DNA from: Kappaphycus alvarezii
Lineage: Eukaryota; Rhodophyta; Florideophyceae; Gigartinales; Solieriaceae
Direction of reading: 5' to 3'
Length of the DNA: 64,000 nucleotides
Assembly: GCA_002205965.3 (NCBI GenBank)
Contig: NADL03000491.1
Coordinates: forward strand, 1-64,000
This document shows, piece by piece, positions 1 through 10,559 of this stretch. The position numbers and the translations under genes are program-made. Every line of letters begins with the position of its first letter. Position 1 is the first letter of the stretch. A model generated the notes under the pieces. That model saw only the letters and a list, made by a program, of their open reading frames with translations. It was not told the origin of the DNA and did no database searches.

Positions 1-216
1 GCTGCGTAAGCGGCGATGGGGGATAAGCGGCTCTCCGATTTCCTCCTCATCAAGGGCCCTCACACTTTTAATGAACTGAAGGGTACCATAGTTAGAATTT
101 GTCAAAAATTCGGAGACGTTTCAGTCACTAAGTGAAATGCCGACGGAAACCCGTACATCTATGCCGATCGTACATCCTGAAAGAATTATCAAAGGCCAGC
201 GACTAGCGCAGCAGCA

Positions 217-585
217 TTGGAATCAGTCAGGAGCGATGTCAAAAACTTGGAAGAAAGGTTGGAAACCCGATTCGATAATCGACTTGACATGATAACCTCG
301 CAGTTGGAAAGCCTTACTCTTACCATTAAGAAGAACCAGTCTGGGGCCCCAAGGCCGCAGAAGTCTGTTCCTACTGTCACAAGCCTGGACACTTTGCAAA
401 TAGGTGTCCTGATAATCCACATAGAAACACTCGTTGTGGAAAGTGCGGTCGATATGGGCATCATGAAAGTAACTGCTGGTCTAAAGACAACAGAAGAGCA
501 AATTTATCGGACGCAAGGAGTGCGAGTCAGGACCAGAGTGAAATTCTTACAAAACAGAAGGATCAAAGTTGACGGATGCCGGTAA
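217..585 (+). pseudogene. gag-like region: coiled coil plus two CCHC zinc knuckles
   Basis: The frame from 217 encodes a heptad-rich charged segment (ESVRSDVKNLEERLETRF) likely to form a coiled coil. A frameshift follows. In another frame two nucleocapsid zinc knuckles of the form C-x2-C-x4-H-x4-C occur at 366-407 (CSYCHKPGHFANRC) and 435-476 (CGKCGRYGHHESNC), nine codons apart. Such knuckles bind retroelement RNA during particle assembly. The coiled coil and the knuckles are in different frames, so the gene is broken between about 340 and 366. The true gag start is not visible. Confidence 0.8.
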
Positions 586-659
586 CGTATCCATCGCTGA
601 AGAGATAGTCAAGTCAATGTGACAAAAAGGGATGGGGAAGGGAAATTTTATCGAAGAAA

Positions 660-1300
660 CCTAGGCTAGATTATGGAATGCTGGAGCATATCCCAGCACC
701 TGTACCTCCTCGAACCAAGAGGTCTGATCAAGTTGTTCCAGGAGTGGGAGTCACTCCGGCCAAGAAGACAAAAAGAGTAAGAAATTTAAGAATATCCCAA
801 AGGACGTACTAGAATATGTGAAAAGAGTACAATTTGGTGCTGAGCTTGCATCAGCCCCAACTGGGATAACGTTTGGTCAACTTTTGAGGGCGACGCAGAG
901 GACGCGAGGAAAGAACTCAAAAAAATTATCAGGTCTAATAAGTCCGCTAAGGGTAAGAAACTGTTTCTTCAATCGGCCTCGACAGCACCAAGACGTCTTA
1001 AACTAGTACCAGTCAAAGTATTGGGAATGCAAACCCAAGCTCTTTCGATTCGGGCGCTGTTCCAAACCTTATTTCAGAAAACTTTGGTGACAGATCTAGG
1101 TCTTGAAATTATTCCAACTACTCGAAGAAAATAACTGTGGCGGATGGAACCGTATCAAAATGCATGGGCACTGTTGACAAGGTTTCCGTGTTCTTTGGGG
1201 ACTCTAAAGTTGATTTAGACTTTCTTGTCATGCCTGATCTCCCTTTCGATGCAATCATTGGCTGCCCTACCATGGAAAGACTAGGACCTGCATGACTTGG
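660..1300 (+). pseudogene. retropepsin-like aspartic protease region
   Basis: The catalytic motif DSGA is encoded at 1047-1058, followed by VPNLIS, which matches the active-site turn of gypsy proteases. Further on, in shifted frames, come ITVADGTVS and then DAIIGCPTME, the usual second half of the retropepsin fold with an I-I-G motif. At least two frameshifts separate these blocks. The protease would process the polyprotein; here it cannot be expressed intact. Its place between the zinc knuckles and the reverse transcriptase is as expected. Confidence 0.75.
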
Positions 1301-1820
1301 GCAACCAAATCGTTTCAGTTAATTTGACGGCAGAACGTGAAGATGCCCTGGATTTCGACAAAAGCAACATCCGGTAGATTTGAAAGAAACGGACAGTGAA
1401 GATTTCACTTCTAGCTATGACAGCGAAGATTTCGAACCAACTAACACTTTCGGAAGTGGAGAAGGGTACGCTCGGGGGATACTGAACATGGCATGGGGAT
1501 GATTATGATTCTGGGTTTGAACAGATGAAGACTGGAATTCTAGGGTAGGTGTGACACCTGAATGTTTCTTTTGCGATAATATCGAATCAAAGGACGGAAT
1601 TCGGAGCATGAAAGAAGATTACAATTGCAAGGAAAACAGGAATATATCGGATTCCATATCTGAAGATGTGAGCACGCCGGAAGAAGTTCCTTCAAAATTT
1701 GGAGGGAGAGGCTCGAGAAAAAGACCGGCGCCAAATGGCAGAAATTCAAGAAAAGTACAGCACCTTCCCGCCCCGCCTCAATGAAAATATCCGATATTTA
1801 ACATCTTCCGAAGTAATTGC

Positions 1821-3133
1821 ATGGAGCGTTCCGATCTAAGACAAGCAAGTGTACCGGTCACTCACTCATTTGAACTTACCGATACTCAACCAATTTACCA
1901 CAGCCTAGACGTCAAACCGCCAAAATATGACCAATTTATCTCAGAGAATGTTACAAGTATGCTGGAAAATGATATTATTCGGCCAGTTTCATCCCCATGG
2001 TCATTTCCAGTTGATCGCACCAAAGAAAGATGGAAAACTCGCTTTTGCGTCGATTACAGACACTGAACCAGAGAATGATACCCGATCGATTTCCGATTCC
2101 AAACATGGAAGAAATCCTCGAGGACTTGAAGGACGGGAGATACTTCACCTCAATTGATCTTTACACTGGTTATTGGCAGATTCCATTAGATGAAAAATGT
2201 AAGGAAATAACAACTTTTACCAGCAAAGCCGGTACATTCAGGTTCGAAGTGATGCCTTTGGTCTCATGAATGCCCAGCTACATTCCAAAGAATGATGAAC
2301 GAGGTTTTGAAAGGACTTCCATTTGCAAGAGTTTATATCGATGATGTTGATATTCTCAAAAACCTTGGATCAGCACATATCGCATGTCAAGACTGTGGTG
2401 GAGAGAATAGATGCGTACAGCCTGAAATTAAGTTAAGCAAATGCTTCTTTGCGAAAACGTCTATCCAATTACTCGGTCATATCGTCGATCAAGAGGGAAT
2501 TAAAGTGGATCCAGAGAAAACGAAAAAAATCAAGTTGGCACCAGGCCCGCTTCAAAGACGGAGGTTCGAAGCTTCTTAGGACTGGCCTCATATTACAGAA
2601 GATTTATCAAAGATTTCGCCAAACTGCAGCACCGTTACATGCCAGCACTACGAAGAACGGAAAATTTTACTGGAACAAGGAAATGCAGACTGCATTTGAG
2701 AGCTTAAAGATAAGCTATGTGTCCCCCAGTGCTCATGTATCCAGATTTCAAGAGACCATTTTGTGGAGACAGATGCCTCAGAACGGTCTTTGGGTGCCAT
2801 TTTGTCCCAAAAAGACGAAAACGGAGACTACACCCTGTTCAATTCGCAAGTCGCACTCTGAATGATGCGGAAAAGAGATACTCAGTCTGCGAGAAAGAAG
2901 CGCTAGCTGTCGTCTTCGCACTGAAAAAGTTTCGTGTTTACCTTTTATCACTCGAGAAATTTGTCTTGATAACTGATCACCAGGCACTTAAGACAGCATT
3001 CCAAAAGAAAGATGTACATCACCGCTTGGCCCGATGGCTCGACATTTTCGCAGAATATCGGTTTGAAATTGTGTATAGGCCCGGACGCAATAATCAGCCT
3101 GCCGATTACCTATCCCGCTTGAGGGATCCATGA
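1821..3133 (+). pseudogene. gypsy reverse transcriptase and RNase H
   Basis: The block from 1821 contains the entry of gypsy RT (SMLENDIIRPVSSPWSFPV). After a frameshift comes RFPIPNMEEILEDL and then FTSIDLYTGYWQIPLDE, which holds the first catalytic Asp. The YIDD catalytic box follows at about 2335, and then LLGHIVDQEGIKVDPEK of the thumb. RNase H continues with SVCEKEALAVVFALKKFRVY (catalytic Glu), ITDHQALK (Asp) and PADYLSRL. Pieces lie in at least four frames with several stops. The family copies element RNA to DNA in particles. Identification is very secure and function is lost. Confidence 0.92.
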
Positions 3134-3248
3134 TTCCAAATGAAAAAGCTTCCGAAGACATCGTCGGAGTTGCCGAAGTTCAAGTGCCGTCGATAACGAG
3201 TACGAAGCTTATATTCACGGACTTATTAAATTCCTTGATGGACTAGAA

Positions 3249-4400
3249 ATGAGAAAGGTTGATCTCGAACACAGAAATTGGGTACGCAGGAACCAAAAGG
3301 CCTTTACATTGTGGAATGGGAAACTCTTCCGACACACAAAAGCCGGTCCTCGACTAGTGGCCCCTTTGAAAGAAAGAATCAAGATCTTGAGGACTTTTCA
3401 TGATGAGTTAGGGCATTGGGATCTCGAAACAACCAAAAAATTCATTACGGAGAGATTCTGGTGGCCCAGTATCCATAAGGACGTCTATAATTTCGTGAAA
3501 AGCTGTGACAACTGTCAAAAATTCACTCCGATACGAAAGTATAAGACAACCCTAAGCTTCCCAGTTTCCGCTCTCTTTGAAACCTTCTCAATTGACTTTG
3601 CCGGCCCATTCAAGGAAACCTCTTCCGGAAACAAATACCTCCTTATAGGGGTGGAACATCTTACTGGATGGCCAATAGCAGTTGCAGTTGAGGAGGCCAA
3701 TGCTGAGGTGGTCCTGAGATTCATCGAAAAAGAAATAATTGAACCGTTTGGTCTTCCAAAAAGGATCATCTCAGATAACGCCCTTTGTTTTACTGCAACT
3801 TCACTGCTTCGTTTCTTGGAAGAGAAGGGATTCAGCTGAAGACAGTTCTCGCATACGCTCCTATGTCAAACGGTAAAGCGGAGAGGATGGTTGGAACCAT
3901 CAAACGAGCAATATCGAAAACTATGTCGAAGAATGAAATCCAGTGGGAAGATGCCTTACCAAAAGTGTTATACGGCTATCGTCGAAGAAGAGGAAGAAGC
4001 GGACGGTCACCATTCGAGCTAATGTACGGAAGGGCTCCTAGAATGTTACAGAGAGACATGGAAACAAATATTATCGATGAAGAGAGTAGAGAAGTCGAAC
4101 TACTGGCCACTGAAGGCTGGAGATCACACCGCGCGCTAACACAGACAAGAAATAAGAATGAAGAGCCTCCAGTCCAAACCTTTCCAGTCGGCTCTAAAGT
4201 ACTTGTAGTACATGGAAAGCAATGCAGCAGGCTGTGAAGTGGCCGGCCTTCCAAACAAAGTACTCGAATCCTTGCGTCGTCACGGAGGAAAGACACCCGC
4301 ACTATAAGCTATGTTCAAGCTCAGGGAAGAGATCAAGGAGGGCCATCCATGCACGTCGTCTAGTCCCTTACCATCAGAGGCCTGAAGAATTCCTTCTCAC
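3249..4400 (+). pseudogene. gypsy integrase
   Basis: The segment from 3249 shows the zinc-binding HHCC module: H in FHDELGHWDLE, and CDNC in SCDNCQKFTP. The DDE core follows with FSIDFAGPF (first Asp), IISDNALCF (second Asp) and, after a frameshift near 3835, APMSNGKAERMVGTIKRA (catalytic Glu). The C-terminal part reads through KVLVVHGK and, shifted, ARRLVPYHQRPEEFLL, the usual tail after the core. No chromodomain is evident. This is the last canonical pol domain of the element, and two extra ORFs follow. Confidence 0.92.
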
Positions 4401-4571
4401 ACAGGACTATGCGCAACCACGGGGCATACTCATCTTTAACTATAGAATGATTCCTATGGGAGGAAAAAGGGCCTGGGAATGGATCATCTCGATTACGCGT
4501 GACTACTACGAACTCCACGTAATCGTCCATTTCTACATAATTTATATAATATATGCCTATGTTTTCGTACG

Positions 4572-5090
4572 TTGAACGGACCATTGCTACCTCAAGAAGA
4601 TTTCCGACTATTGATCAGAATTCTATTCTCATTCCAAAACGGAAGGTTCACGGAAGCAGGTCCAGAGTTTGTGGAAGTCATATATCATTACTCTATAGGA
4701 AGGTATGGAATGGTAGCTATCGGAGACTTGTCGCAAACATATCTGAACATTATCCGTCCGGTTTACGTATTTCTTAAGAACAACCAAGATGTGCGACTGA
4801 GAGGTTACAGCTTGCCCCTGATATGGAATATCGACTGGTCCCGTATCCTCTATGGGAACCTTACGTTGCTCCGCTCAGAAACACAACCTCAGCCGAAGAC
4901 CAGGATCCTCCCGAGGCCGTGATGATGATACGAGCTGGACCATCAAGTGATCGGGGCGGATCATCGAAGAGGGCAAGGCGTCGGGAGCAGCGAGGAAGAT
5001 CGCCAAGAAGATCGCCTCAAACACCGCCTAGTCTCCCAGGGGGAAACTATGCATCCTTAATTATTGGACGGCTACCAATTAGACGTTGGC
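4572..5090 (+). pseudogene. accessory ORF A of the gypsy element, unknown family
   Basis: After integrase, the frame from 4572 encodes a protein beginning with MNGPLLPQEDFRLLIRILFS. It contains blocks such as YHYSIGRYGMVAIGDL and IIRPVYVFLKNN. Near 4820 the frame shifts, and the sequence continues as RLVPYPLWEPYVAPL into an Arg/Ser/Pro-rich tail (RGRSPRRSPQTPP). I recognise no known domain, and there is no clear membrane segment. It aligns along its length with the next ORF, so the two look like a tandem duplication. It lies where some gypsy elements carry envelope or accessory genes, but nothing supports an envelope protein here. Confidence 0.6.
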
Positions 5091-5151
5091 TTCGCGAAAT
5101 GACAGAGGACCCACGAGAAGCAGAAGTAATTTCCTTTTTTGCAATTAGTAT

Positions 5152-5514
5152 TTGCATGTGCTTCCAGACCATTCACGGGCGCACCTTGCTCGTGAGGACT
5201 CAGTCCTTATGTTGCGAGTTTTTTTCTCCTTCAGATACCCGTTTCTGAACCCGTTGCCAGAAAAGTTTGCATGCTACGTTTATTACCTCACATTTGGAAG
5301 GTTTGGAGAAGTGAAACGGGAGGAGCTCATTAGAGAACACTATGAAACCATACGCCGAATCTACGAAACTCTTGACCAAGGAGATGAGCCGGTCATCGCA
5401 CGGTACACACTCTCTCATCATATTGGAAATGAGCTACTACCATATCCTTATAGTGAACCCTATACTCTCCCTGATGAATGGATAGAACTCCCACAAGAAC
5501 AACAAGAGCATTGA
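5152..5514 (+). CDS. accessory ORF B of the gypsy element, paralogue of ORF A
   Basis: This 120-residue frame ends 36 bases before the LTR start. Shared blocks with ORF A are: LMLRVFFSF against LLIRILFSF; YYLTFGRFGEVKREEL against YHYSIGRYGMVAIGDL; ETIRRIYETLDQGDEPVIAR against NIIRPVYVFLKNNQDVRLRG; and LLPYPYSEPYTLP against LVPYPLWEPYVAP. The match is best in the last block and in the hydrophobic pattern. The protein is acidic and likely soluble. The start is uncertain because the frame may open upstream of the ATG at 5152. It is uninterrupted, unlike pol. The function is unknown. Confidence 0.6.
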   Translation: MHVLPDHSRAHLAREDSVLMLRVFFSFRYPFLNPLPEKFACYVYYLTFGRFGEVKREELIREHYETIRRIYETLDQGDEPVIARYTLSHHIGNELLPYPYSEPYTLPDEWIELPQEQQEH

Positions 5515-5540
5515 GAACGAGACGGGACGTTCGACCTAAG

Positions 5541-5550
5541 TCCGGGGGGA
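5541..5550 (+). other. candidate polypurine tract
   Basis: The run TCCGGGGGGA immediately precedes TGTTAGGC. Plus-strand DNA synthesis of LTR elements is primed from such a tract at the inner edge of the 3' LTR. The tract is short but correctly placed after the last ORF. Confidence 0.6.
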
Positions 5551-6000
5551 TGTTAGGCGCAGATTTTTTTTTGTCGCCGTCATCTACAGGCATATAGTTT
5601 ACTGTACTACCTCTCCTTGTCCAAATTTGCTTATAGTTCCGGTCCTTCCTCGTCCTCCCTGAACCTCGCTTATCATTACCGCGGTCCTCCCCAAATTTAC
5701 TTCCATTTTATCTAGATATTTTTATACTGTATCTACCCCTCTGAATCGATCCCGAATCAAGTTCTTTTTCCCTTTTTGCTTACCTCCTCCTCCAAATTCG
5801 TTTTTTTTGAGAAAAAGGGCGCAAATGCACTACTACAAATCCCTTGCAAATTTATTTTACCTATTCCTAATCGATAGAACCTGCCCCGGAGCCTATTTAA
5901 ACCTTTTTATCCAAGTTTCAAACGTCCCTGATCATTTTACTCATCACTCCTCTCCCCAACACACCCAAAACACCCTCTATCCTCCGTCTACAATCATTTA
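5551..6000 (+). repeat. probable 3' LTR of the gypsy element (right edge unresolved)
   Basis: It starts with TGTTAG right after the purine tract. The interior is pyrimidine-rich and non-coding, with a TATA-like box TATTTAA at 5894-5900. Because the matching 5' LTR is outside the window, the right edge cannot be set. I place it before the ATG at 6009, but the LTR could run further. Confidence 0.5.
5894..5900 (+). promoter_or_regulatory. TATA-like box upstream of the acidic ORF
   Basis: TATTTAA lies 109 bases before the ATG at 6009. The leader in between is C/A-rich and has no ATG, as expected for a short 5' UTR. It may be the LTR promoter reading out into the adjacent frame. Confidence 0.4.
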
Positions 6001-6008
6001 CAACCAAA

Positions 6009-6634
6009 ATGAGCAACCTTCGCCCCTCCGCCCCCATCACTAAAAACCGCCCCTCTCGCCCCTTAAACGGCCTTGCGCTCGCAGTATATGGCCCGACGGA
6101 TGCAGACGACTACCTGAGACGGCAGACTAAGAAGAAGATAATAGAATTCGTCCGCAAGCTCTTCGTCGAGGATGAGGCCGAGGAGGTACCTGAGGGTCAG
6201 GAGTGGGACATCGAGGAAGGAGCTGGGAGACCTTTGAGGAGTGGGTAGCCCCTGGATTGGTCTATGAGGTTAATAACGAGGAGGACGGGGAGGATGAGGA
6301 TGAGGTTGAAGATGAGGATGAGGTTGAAGATGAGGATGAGGATGAGGATGAGGATGAAGATGAAGAGGAGGAAGAGGAGGATGACGAGGACGAGGACGAG
6401 TTGGATGAGGGAAATGGGGGCATGGAAAGTGTTGTACTAGTGGGGCCTGGACTGGAGAGTATGGATCAAGTGGTGCCGACGCTGGAACCGGATGGAGATA
6501 TCTTTAGTAGTTCAGATATCTCCCAGGAGGGAATAGAGAGCTGTGAGCCATTCGCAGATATTTGTGGGGACTGCTTGGACAGCATGGATATTTTAGAGGA
6601 GTTGTTTGGATCTGATTTAGAGAATGGGAAATAA
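6009..6634 (+). pseudogene. acidic low-complexity protein, one frameshift, unknown function
   Basis: The ATG at 6009 has a good context (AACCAAAATGAGC). The frame encodes a basic/proline N-terminus (MSNLRPSAPITKNRPSRPL), then a helix-forming stretch with TKKKIIEFVRKLFVEDEAEE. It stops at 6248. The overlapping frame from about 6203 continues naturally with FEEWVAPGLVYEVNNEEDGE and then about 40 residues of Asp/Glu repeats (6275-6405). It ends in a hydrophobic/acidic tail, SMDILEELFGSDLENGK. One indel near 6215-6235 would join the two halves. The tail resembles acidic activation regions in composition only. It could be a captured host gene or an element gene. Confidence 0.45.
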
Positions 6635-6654
6635 GAGGACCTCATTGATTGTTA

Positions 6655-7085
6655 GTTTCTTAAGTATCTTTTGTTTAGAGTATATCATCCACACAAATTG
6701 TTTGTATGCATTTCCTGGTACCTTCTGTAGTTTTGTTCGGACTTTAGGGTTAGCCAAAAGTCTATATAAGCTGAGTAAACCGCTTCCTCATGGAGAGGTC
6801 AAGCAAGTTGGCAGACAGCTTCAAGCTCAGTCCCAAATAGTTAGGAAGTTGAGAGTCAACTTCAGACCCAAGAAGCATTTATTTTACCCTAGTCACTAAG
6901 CATAGGTGGTAGACCCTGCCCCTTTCATACTTGCTTGTAGCCCATTCAACTGTCGTCCCTATACAATCCTTTTCGTTCGTTCAACTATACCACGGTAGCA
7001 CTTTTGTCGCTTGCAACACCTCCTTCTTGGGGTGGTTGATTCTGAATATCTCTTCTCCCGACGATTTACCCCTATCAAACTTTTC
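6655..7085 (+). repeat. left arm of inverted LTR-like repeat
   Basis: This arm is an imperfect copy of the reverse complement of 7425-7860. Shared landmarks are TATATAAGCTGAGTAAAC, AGCAAGTTGGCAGACA, TCAACTTCAGACCCAAGAA and CGGTAGCACTTTTGTCGC-type sequence. The TATA-like box and the length suggest an LTR. No other element parts are attached. Confidence 0.65.
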
Positions 7086-7424
7086 GCACCCACCGCACAG
7101 GAACTAAATGGGACAATTGTTAGCCCTCACCCCACGCCATATCGCAATCAGGCGGATGGAGGTCTCTCAGCACTGACCGGGGCCGAAAGGCGGAAAAGGA
7201 ACACTACGCCATACCGTGCCGTTCAGAAAGCATTGATCGTCTACCTATCGCCATCAATATCCACGGAAAAATCGGAGCAACCGGACTTCAGGCTCCTCAT
7301 GATCTTAGTTTGCAGCCGGTCGTCAGGAAAGCACCCTTTCTCCAAATTCCGGAATCTCAGGACACGTTCCTCGGCGTTATTTCCACAATTTACCGCGGTT
7401 ATGCTAAATCACCGAAAATTGCTC
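7086..7424. other. spacer between inverted LTR-like arms
   Basis: About 340 bases separate the two arms. A GC-richer open frame covers part of it but encodes nothing I recognise. It could be the leftover of an internal region, or unrelated host DNA between two independent insertions. Confidence 0.4.
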
Positions 7425-7860
7425 ACATAGTAATAGAGATAAATCGTTAGGGAAAAGATACTCAGATCCAATTGCCCCAAGAAGGAAGTGTTGCAAGCGA
7501 AAAAAGTGCTACCGTGTATAGTTGAAAGAACAGAAAGAGGTAGGTAAGGACGACAGTTGAGAGGGCTACAAGGGAGTATAGAAGAGGCAGGGTATATCAC
7601 TTATGCTCTGTGACCAGCGTAAGAAAAACGTTTCTTGGGTCTGAAGTTGACATCTAACTTCCTAACTACTCGGGACTTGACTCGAAGTTGTCTGCCAACT
7701 TGCTTTACATCCACAAGAGGACGCAGTTTACTCAGCTTATATAGACTTATCTGCTAACCACAAAGTGCCAAGCAAACACACTAAGAACCATAAAATGCAT
7801 GAAAGGGAATTTTGTGAACGAGAGGGACTAGTAGAAGATATTTCTTCAAGGTAAATATCT
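7425..7860 (-). repeat. right arm of inverted LTR-like repeat
   Basis: This is the minus-strand counterpart of 6655-7085, with the same landmarks in the same order. Homology is strongest over 7440-7770 and fades at both ends. It is a solo LTR or an arm of a rearranged pair. Confidence 0.65.
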
Positions 7861-9100
7861 AGGTGCCATACCCATACTCGCCACCCATCGGCTCGCGGTG
7901 GGAATGTATGTAGCCATTATATAGACTTTTCAGAGTCACTATTGGTACCACCCATAACCTTGGCGTGTACTGACATTCATTAATACCAGCGTGTCATATA
8001 ATAAAAAATCAGCACATGAATTTGCCACGCTCATCCAAATTGAAAATTTCTCTCAATTTAGATACTGAAAAAACACCTTGCAATTCAGATACTGTACCCG
8101 AAATGGGTCCTCTTCTAGATTTTTTTGCGGGTGCAAGTTTAGTGCATATCACAAACCCTACCACCTGACCTCCAGACGGGGCTCAAGCATGACCCCCAAT
8201 TCCGAAAGTGCGTTTAAGTCACACATGGGATAGCAATTATGAGTCCCATGAATTTGAAATCAAACCGTGAGGCAAGATCTACAATGAAAATAATGGAGAG
8301 TGTCTACCATTTAGATAGAAATTGTGATTGAGAAACTATTAACATCATATAGACGTCCTCAATGTTTTGCACCAGTGTTATTACGCACGAACACAGTAGT
8401 TAGCTGTTGATGCTGACTTAAGATTATTTAAAGTTCCACTAGAATGCACAGGTTTTGTGCAAAACTCAGTATGCTAATGGTTCTGAAACTTTTGTGAGAA
8501 TCCTTAAGAAAGTTCAGGAAGGATTCTGGATTACGGGCGATTAGGCATATACATCATACTCATTTTGATCACGTTATTTGCGTCCGTGTATCTAACCAAC
8601 TACTAATAAACACATAGAAATACCCTTTCTTCCTAGGAGAGAATCTGGAGTTCTACAAACGAGGTGAGTTTCGGAGAAACGGTTGAGCTCGAAAACCACT
8701 GCGCTATTCTTCGACAATTAACAATTACCACAGGCGTCACCAAATTCATTTGGTGAGGCCTATTTTCAGACACTCTAATTCACAGAATTGCCCCCCTATT
8801 CTTCGGAAAGTAGCAGACCTGCAACCCTAATCAGTAAAGCACCCCGATCCTCCCCAAATTGAATTTGTGATGCGCCAGAGAAAATCAAGCTTTTCTATGT
8901 CAAAAATATTGATAAAAACCAGGGAAAATAGGGGAGTGTTCACTATGAGAGTTCGGAGGGCCGACAGCCGAGGGAGTTTTAGAGGTAGGCGTTATGTCTC
9001 GAAGAGGGCGGCAGACGTCTTCATTCTGCCTAGACGGATGGGGAGGGACCGGACATCATACAGAAAGCGTTAGAAGATGTCATTAGCGCAGCAGATCGTT
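7861..9100. other. no gene recognised
   Basis: This is AT-rich, low-information sequence. A 68-codon frame at 8867-9073 is rich in Arg and Ser but matches nothing I know and has no supporting context. I see no repeat or RNA gene here. Confidence 0.5.
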
Positions 9101-9104
9101 TCAA

Positions 9105-9420
9105 ATGAATTTATCTCGCCCTCGCGAACTGCTTTATATATCTTTTCGTAATAGATTTTTCCAGGCTCGAACGACGGAAAATGTGTCCGAATGCCATCCT
9201 CCAAAACTAGAAATTGGAATGGTCAGGACCTGGGTCCTGTGGGGCCATGCAGACATAAAAACTTTGCACTCACTGTACTTATCTGAAACAATTGAGAGAG
9301 TTGGGGCTCCGAATCCTGGAGTGGGAGTTGGTGCATAAGTTGACGAATGTGACGTGGAAATAATCCCGTGAAATGTCGCAGGCCGAGGCTGCATGACGGG
9401 ATGCCATGCCGCACGGGCGA
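9105..9420 (-). mobile_element. non-LTR retrotransposon 3' fragment (copy 1)
   Basis: The minus-strand frame encodes VLTIPISSFGGWHSDTFSVV. This matches the conserved C-terminal block of the better copies at 41.7 kb (LIPVPISTLGGWHPDVYALL) and 62.6 kb (LVPVSISTLGGWYPAAFSV). Only the last part of the endonuclease ORF is present, which fits the 5' truncation typical of non-LTR insertion. Confidence 0.7.
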
Positions 9421-9899
9421 GGAAGCTTCCTCAAAGGGCTACTTTTTTATCATGTTTAAATATGTGCTCTCTTCTGTTACGAAAATGCGTACGGTGATCT
9501 TTGTGGATGTCCGAAGTTTCAGGGCATGATTTTCATGGGCAAAACGTTCCCGATGCGAATGCAATCGGTGATTACTTGCAACTAGCTAGCAAAAATTTGA
9601 CGAGAACCGAGTGGCTATTTCTGAAACACCTAATGAAAAGTTAAATGAAATGAAATTTCAGGTACAGTACTTCCTTTGTCTCAACATATATATTTGTCCT
9701 CAGTAGATCCTGACTGCATTGAACTCCTTTCTTGTTCTATTTAATCAAATCCAATGTTGATTGAGTATTTATCCCTTGGGTAAATTACTCTTTCTGATAA
9801 TTGATGCCCATGTGTGTCACGATTTTCCAAAACCTAGGAAGGGAAGGTATGGGATAAACAAAAAATCCATCTGTCGAAGTGCTAGAGGATAACGTGGGA

Positions 9900-10440
9900 G
9901 GGCATCAGTTGGCCCGCGGCTCTCGCAGCCACCATGATGGTCTTCTGGTCTTGGTCGCAAGAGGAGAACCCCTCGTTAGTATCATCTGTGGGCCCCAGAC
10001 CGATCAATATGACCTCCAATTGTCTTTTTTGCGTCTATAGCGATGCATCGGACTTCATGTGCTGCGGCATGATCACGGAAGTCTCGTTCGAAGACCTACT
10101 CAAGCTTCATATCGATCAACATCACTAGCCTCTTTTTTTCCTCTCAGGCCACTTCTCTGGACCGTCCGATGGTTCGCCAACACTGGGGAAGGAGGCCTTA
10201 GCGATCTTATCAACCATTTAGCGTATGCTCTGGCTCTTCGCTACGCCAGACAGTTTCGACCTTTTTCGGACTATCATAACTTAGTCTTCATCTTCGAACC
10301 TCACGGATTAGTCACCGATTTGGTCTCAATATTCTGTGGGCAAGGTATTACGCTGGGCTGTTCGCCCCAGAGTGTACAAAAACACTTGCGTCCACATCGC
10401 GGACGTCGACGACATCTTGGATGACCTCCTCAGCGGCACC
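9900..10440 (+). pseudogene. RT end and RNase H of the chromodomain gypsy element
   Basis: Readable blocks in shifting frames are HHDGLLVLVARGEP (RT thumb region), VYSDASDFMCCGM (first RNase H Asp), GKEALAIL (catalytic Glu), and KVLRWAVRPRVYKNTCVHIA followed by DDILDDLLSG. The last resembles the conserved RNase H end in which a tryptophan or arginine-rich strand precedes a DLLSRW-type motif. Several frameshifts and stops break the gene. Confidence 0.75.
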
Positions 10441-10559
10441 AAAATTCGTTCGTGGTCTCGATCAGGTACTTACTTTGCCGTCTACATCCGCCAACGACTT
10501 CGAGTGGCCTACTATGGACGAAATCGGCTCTGGAAAAGCGAAACAAGCAGCCTCACGTT

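Larger units (their letters stand above)
1..5550 (+). mobile_element. Ty3/gypsy LTR retrotransposon, internal region (5' end outside window)
   Basis: The order gag zinc knuckles, retropepsin, reverse transcriptase, RNase H, integrase is readable on the plus strand, which is the Ty3/gypsy gene order (integrase last). Every domain is broken by frameshifts or stops, so the copy is dead. The 5' LTR lies left of the window. A purine-rich tract ending in GGGGGGA is followed at 5551 by TGTTAGGC, which fits a polypurine tract and the start of the 3' LTR. Downstream of integrase there are about 1.1 kb holding two related extra ORFs. Confidence 0.9.

Noticed and set aside
4572..5514. Envelope gene of an errantivirus-like element
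   Set aside because: No signal peptide, no transmembrane anchor, no cysteine pattern. The two ORFs are short paralogues.
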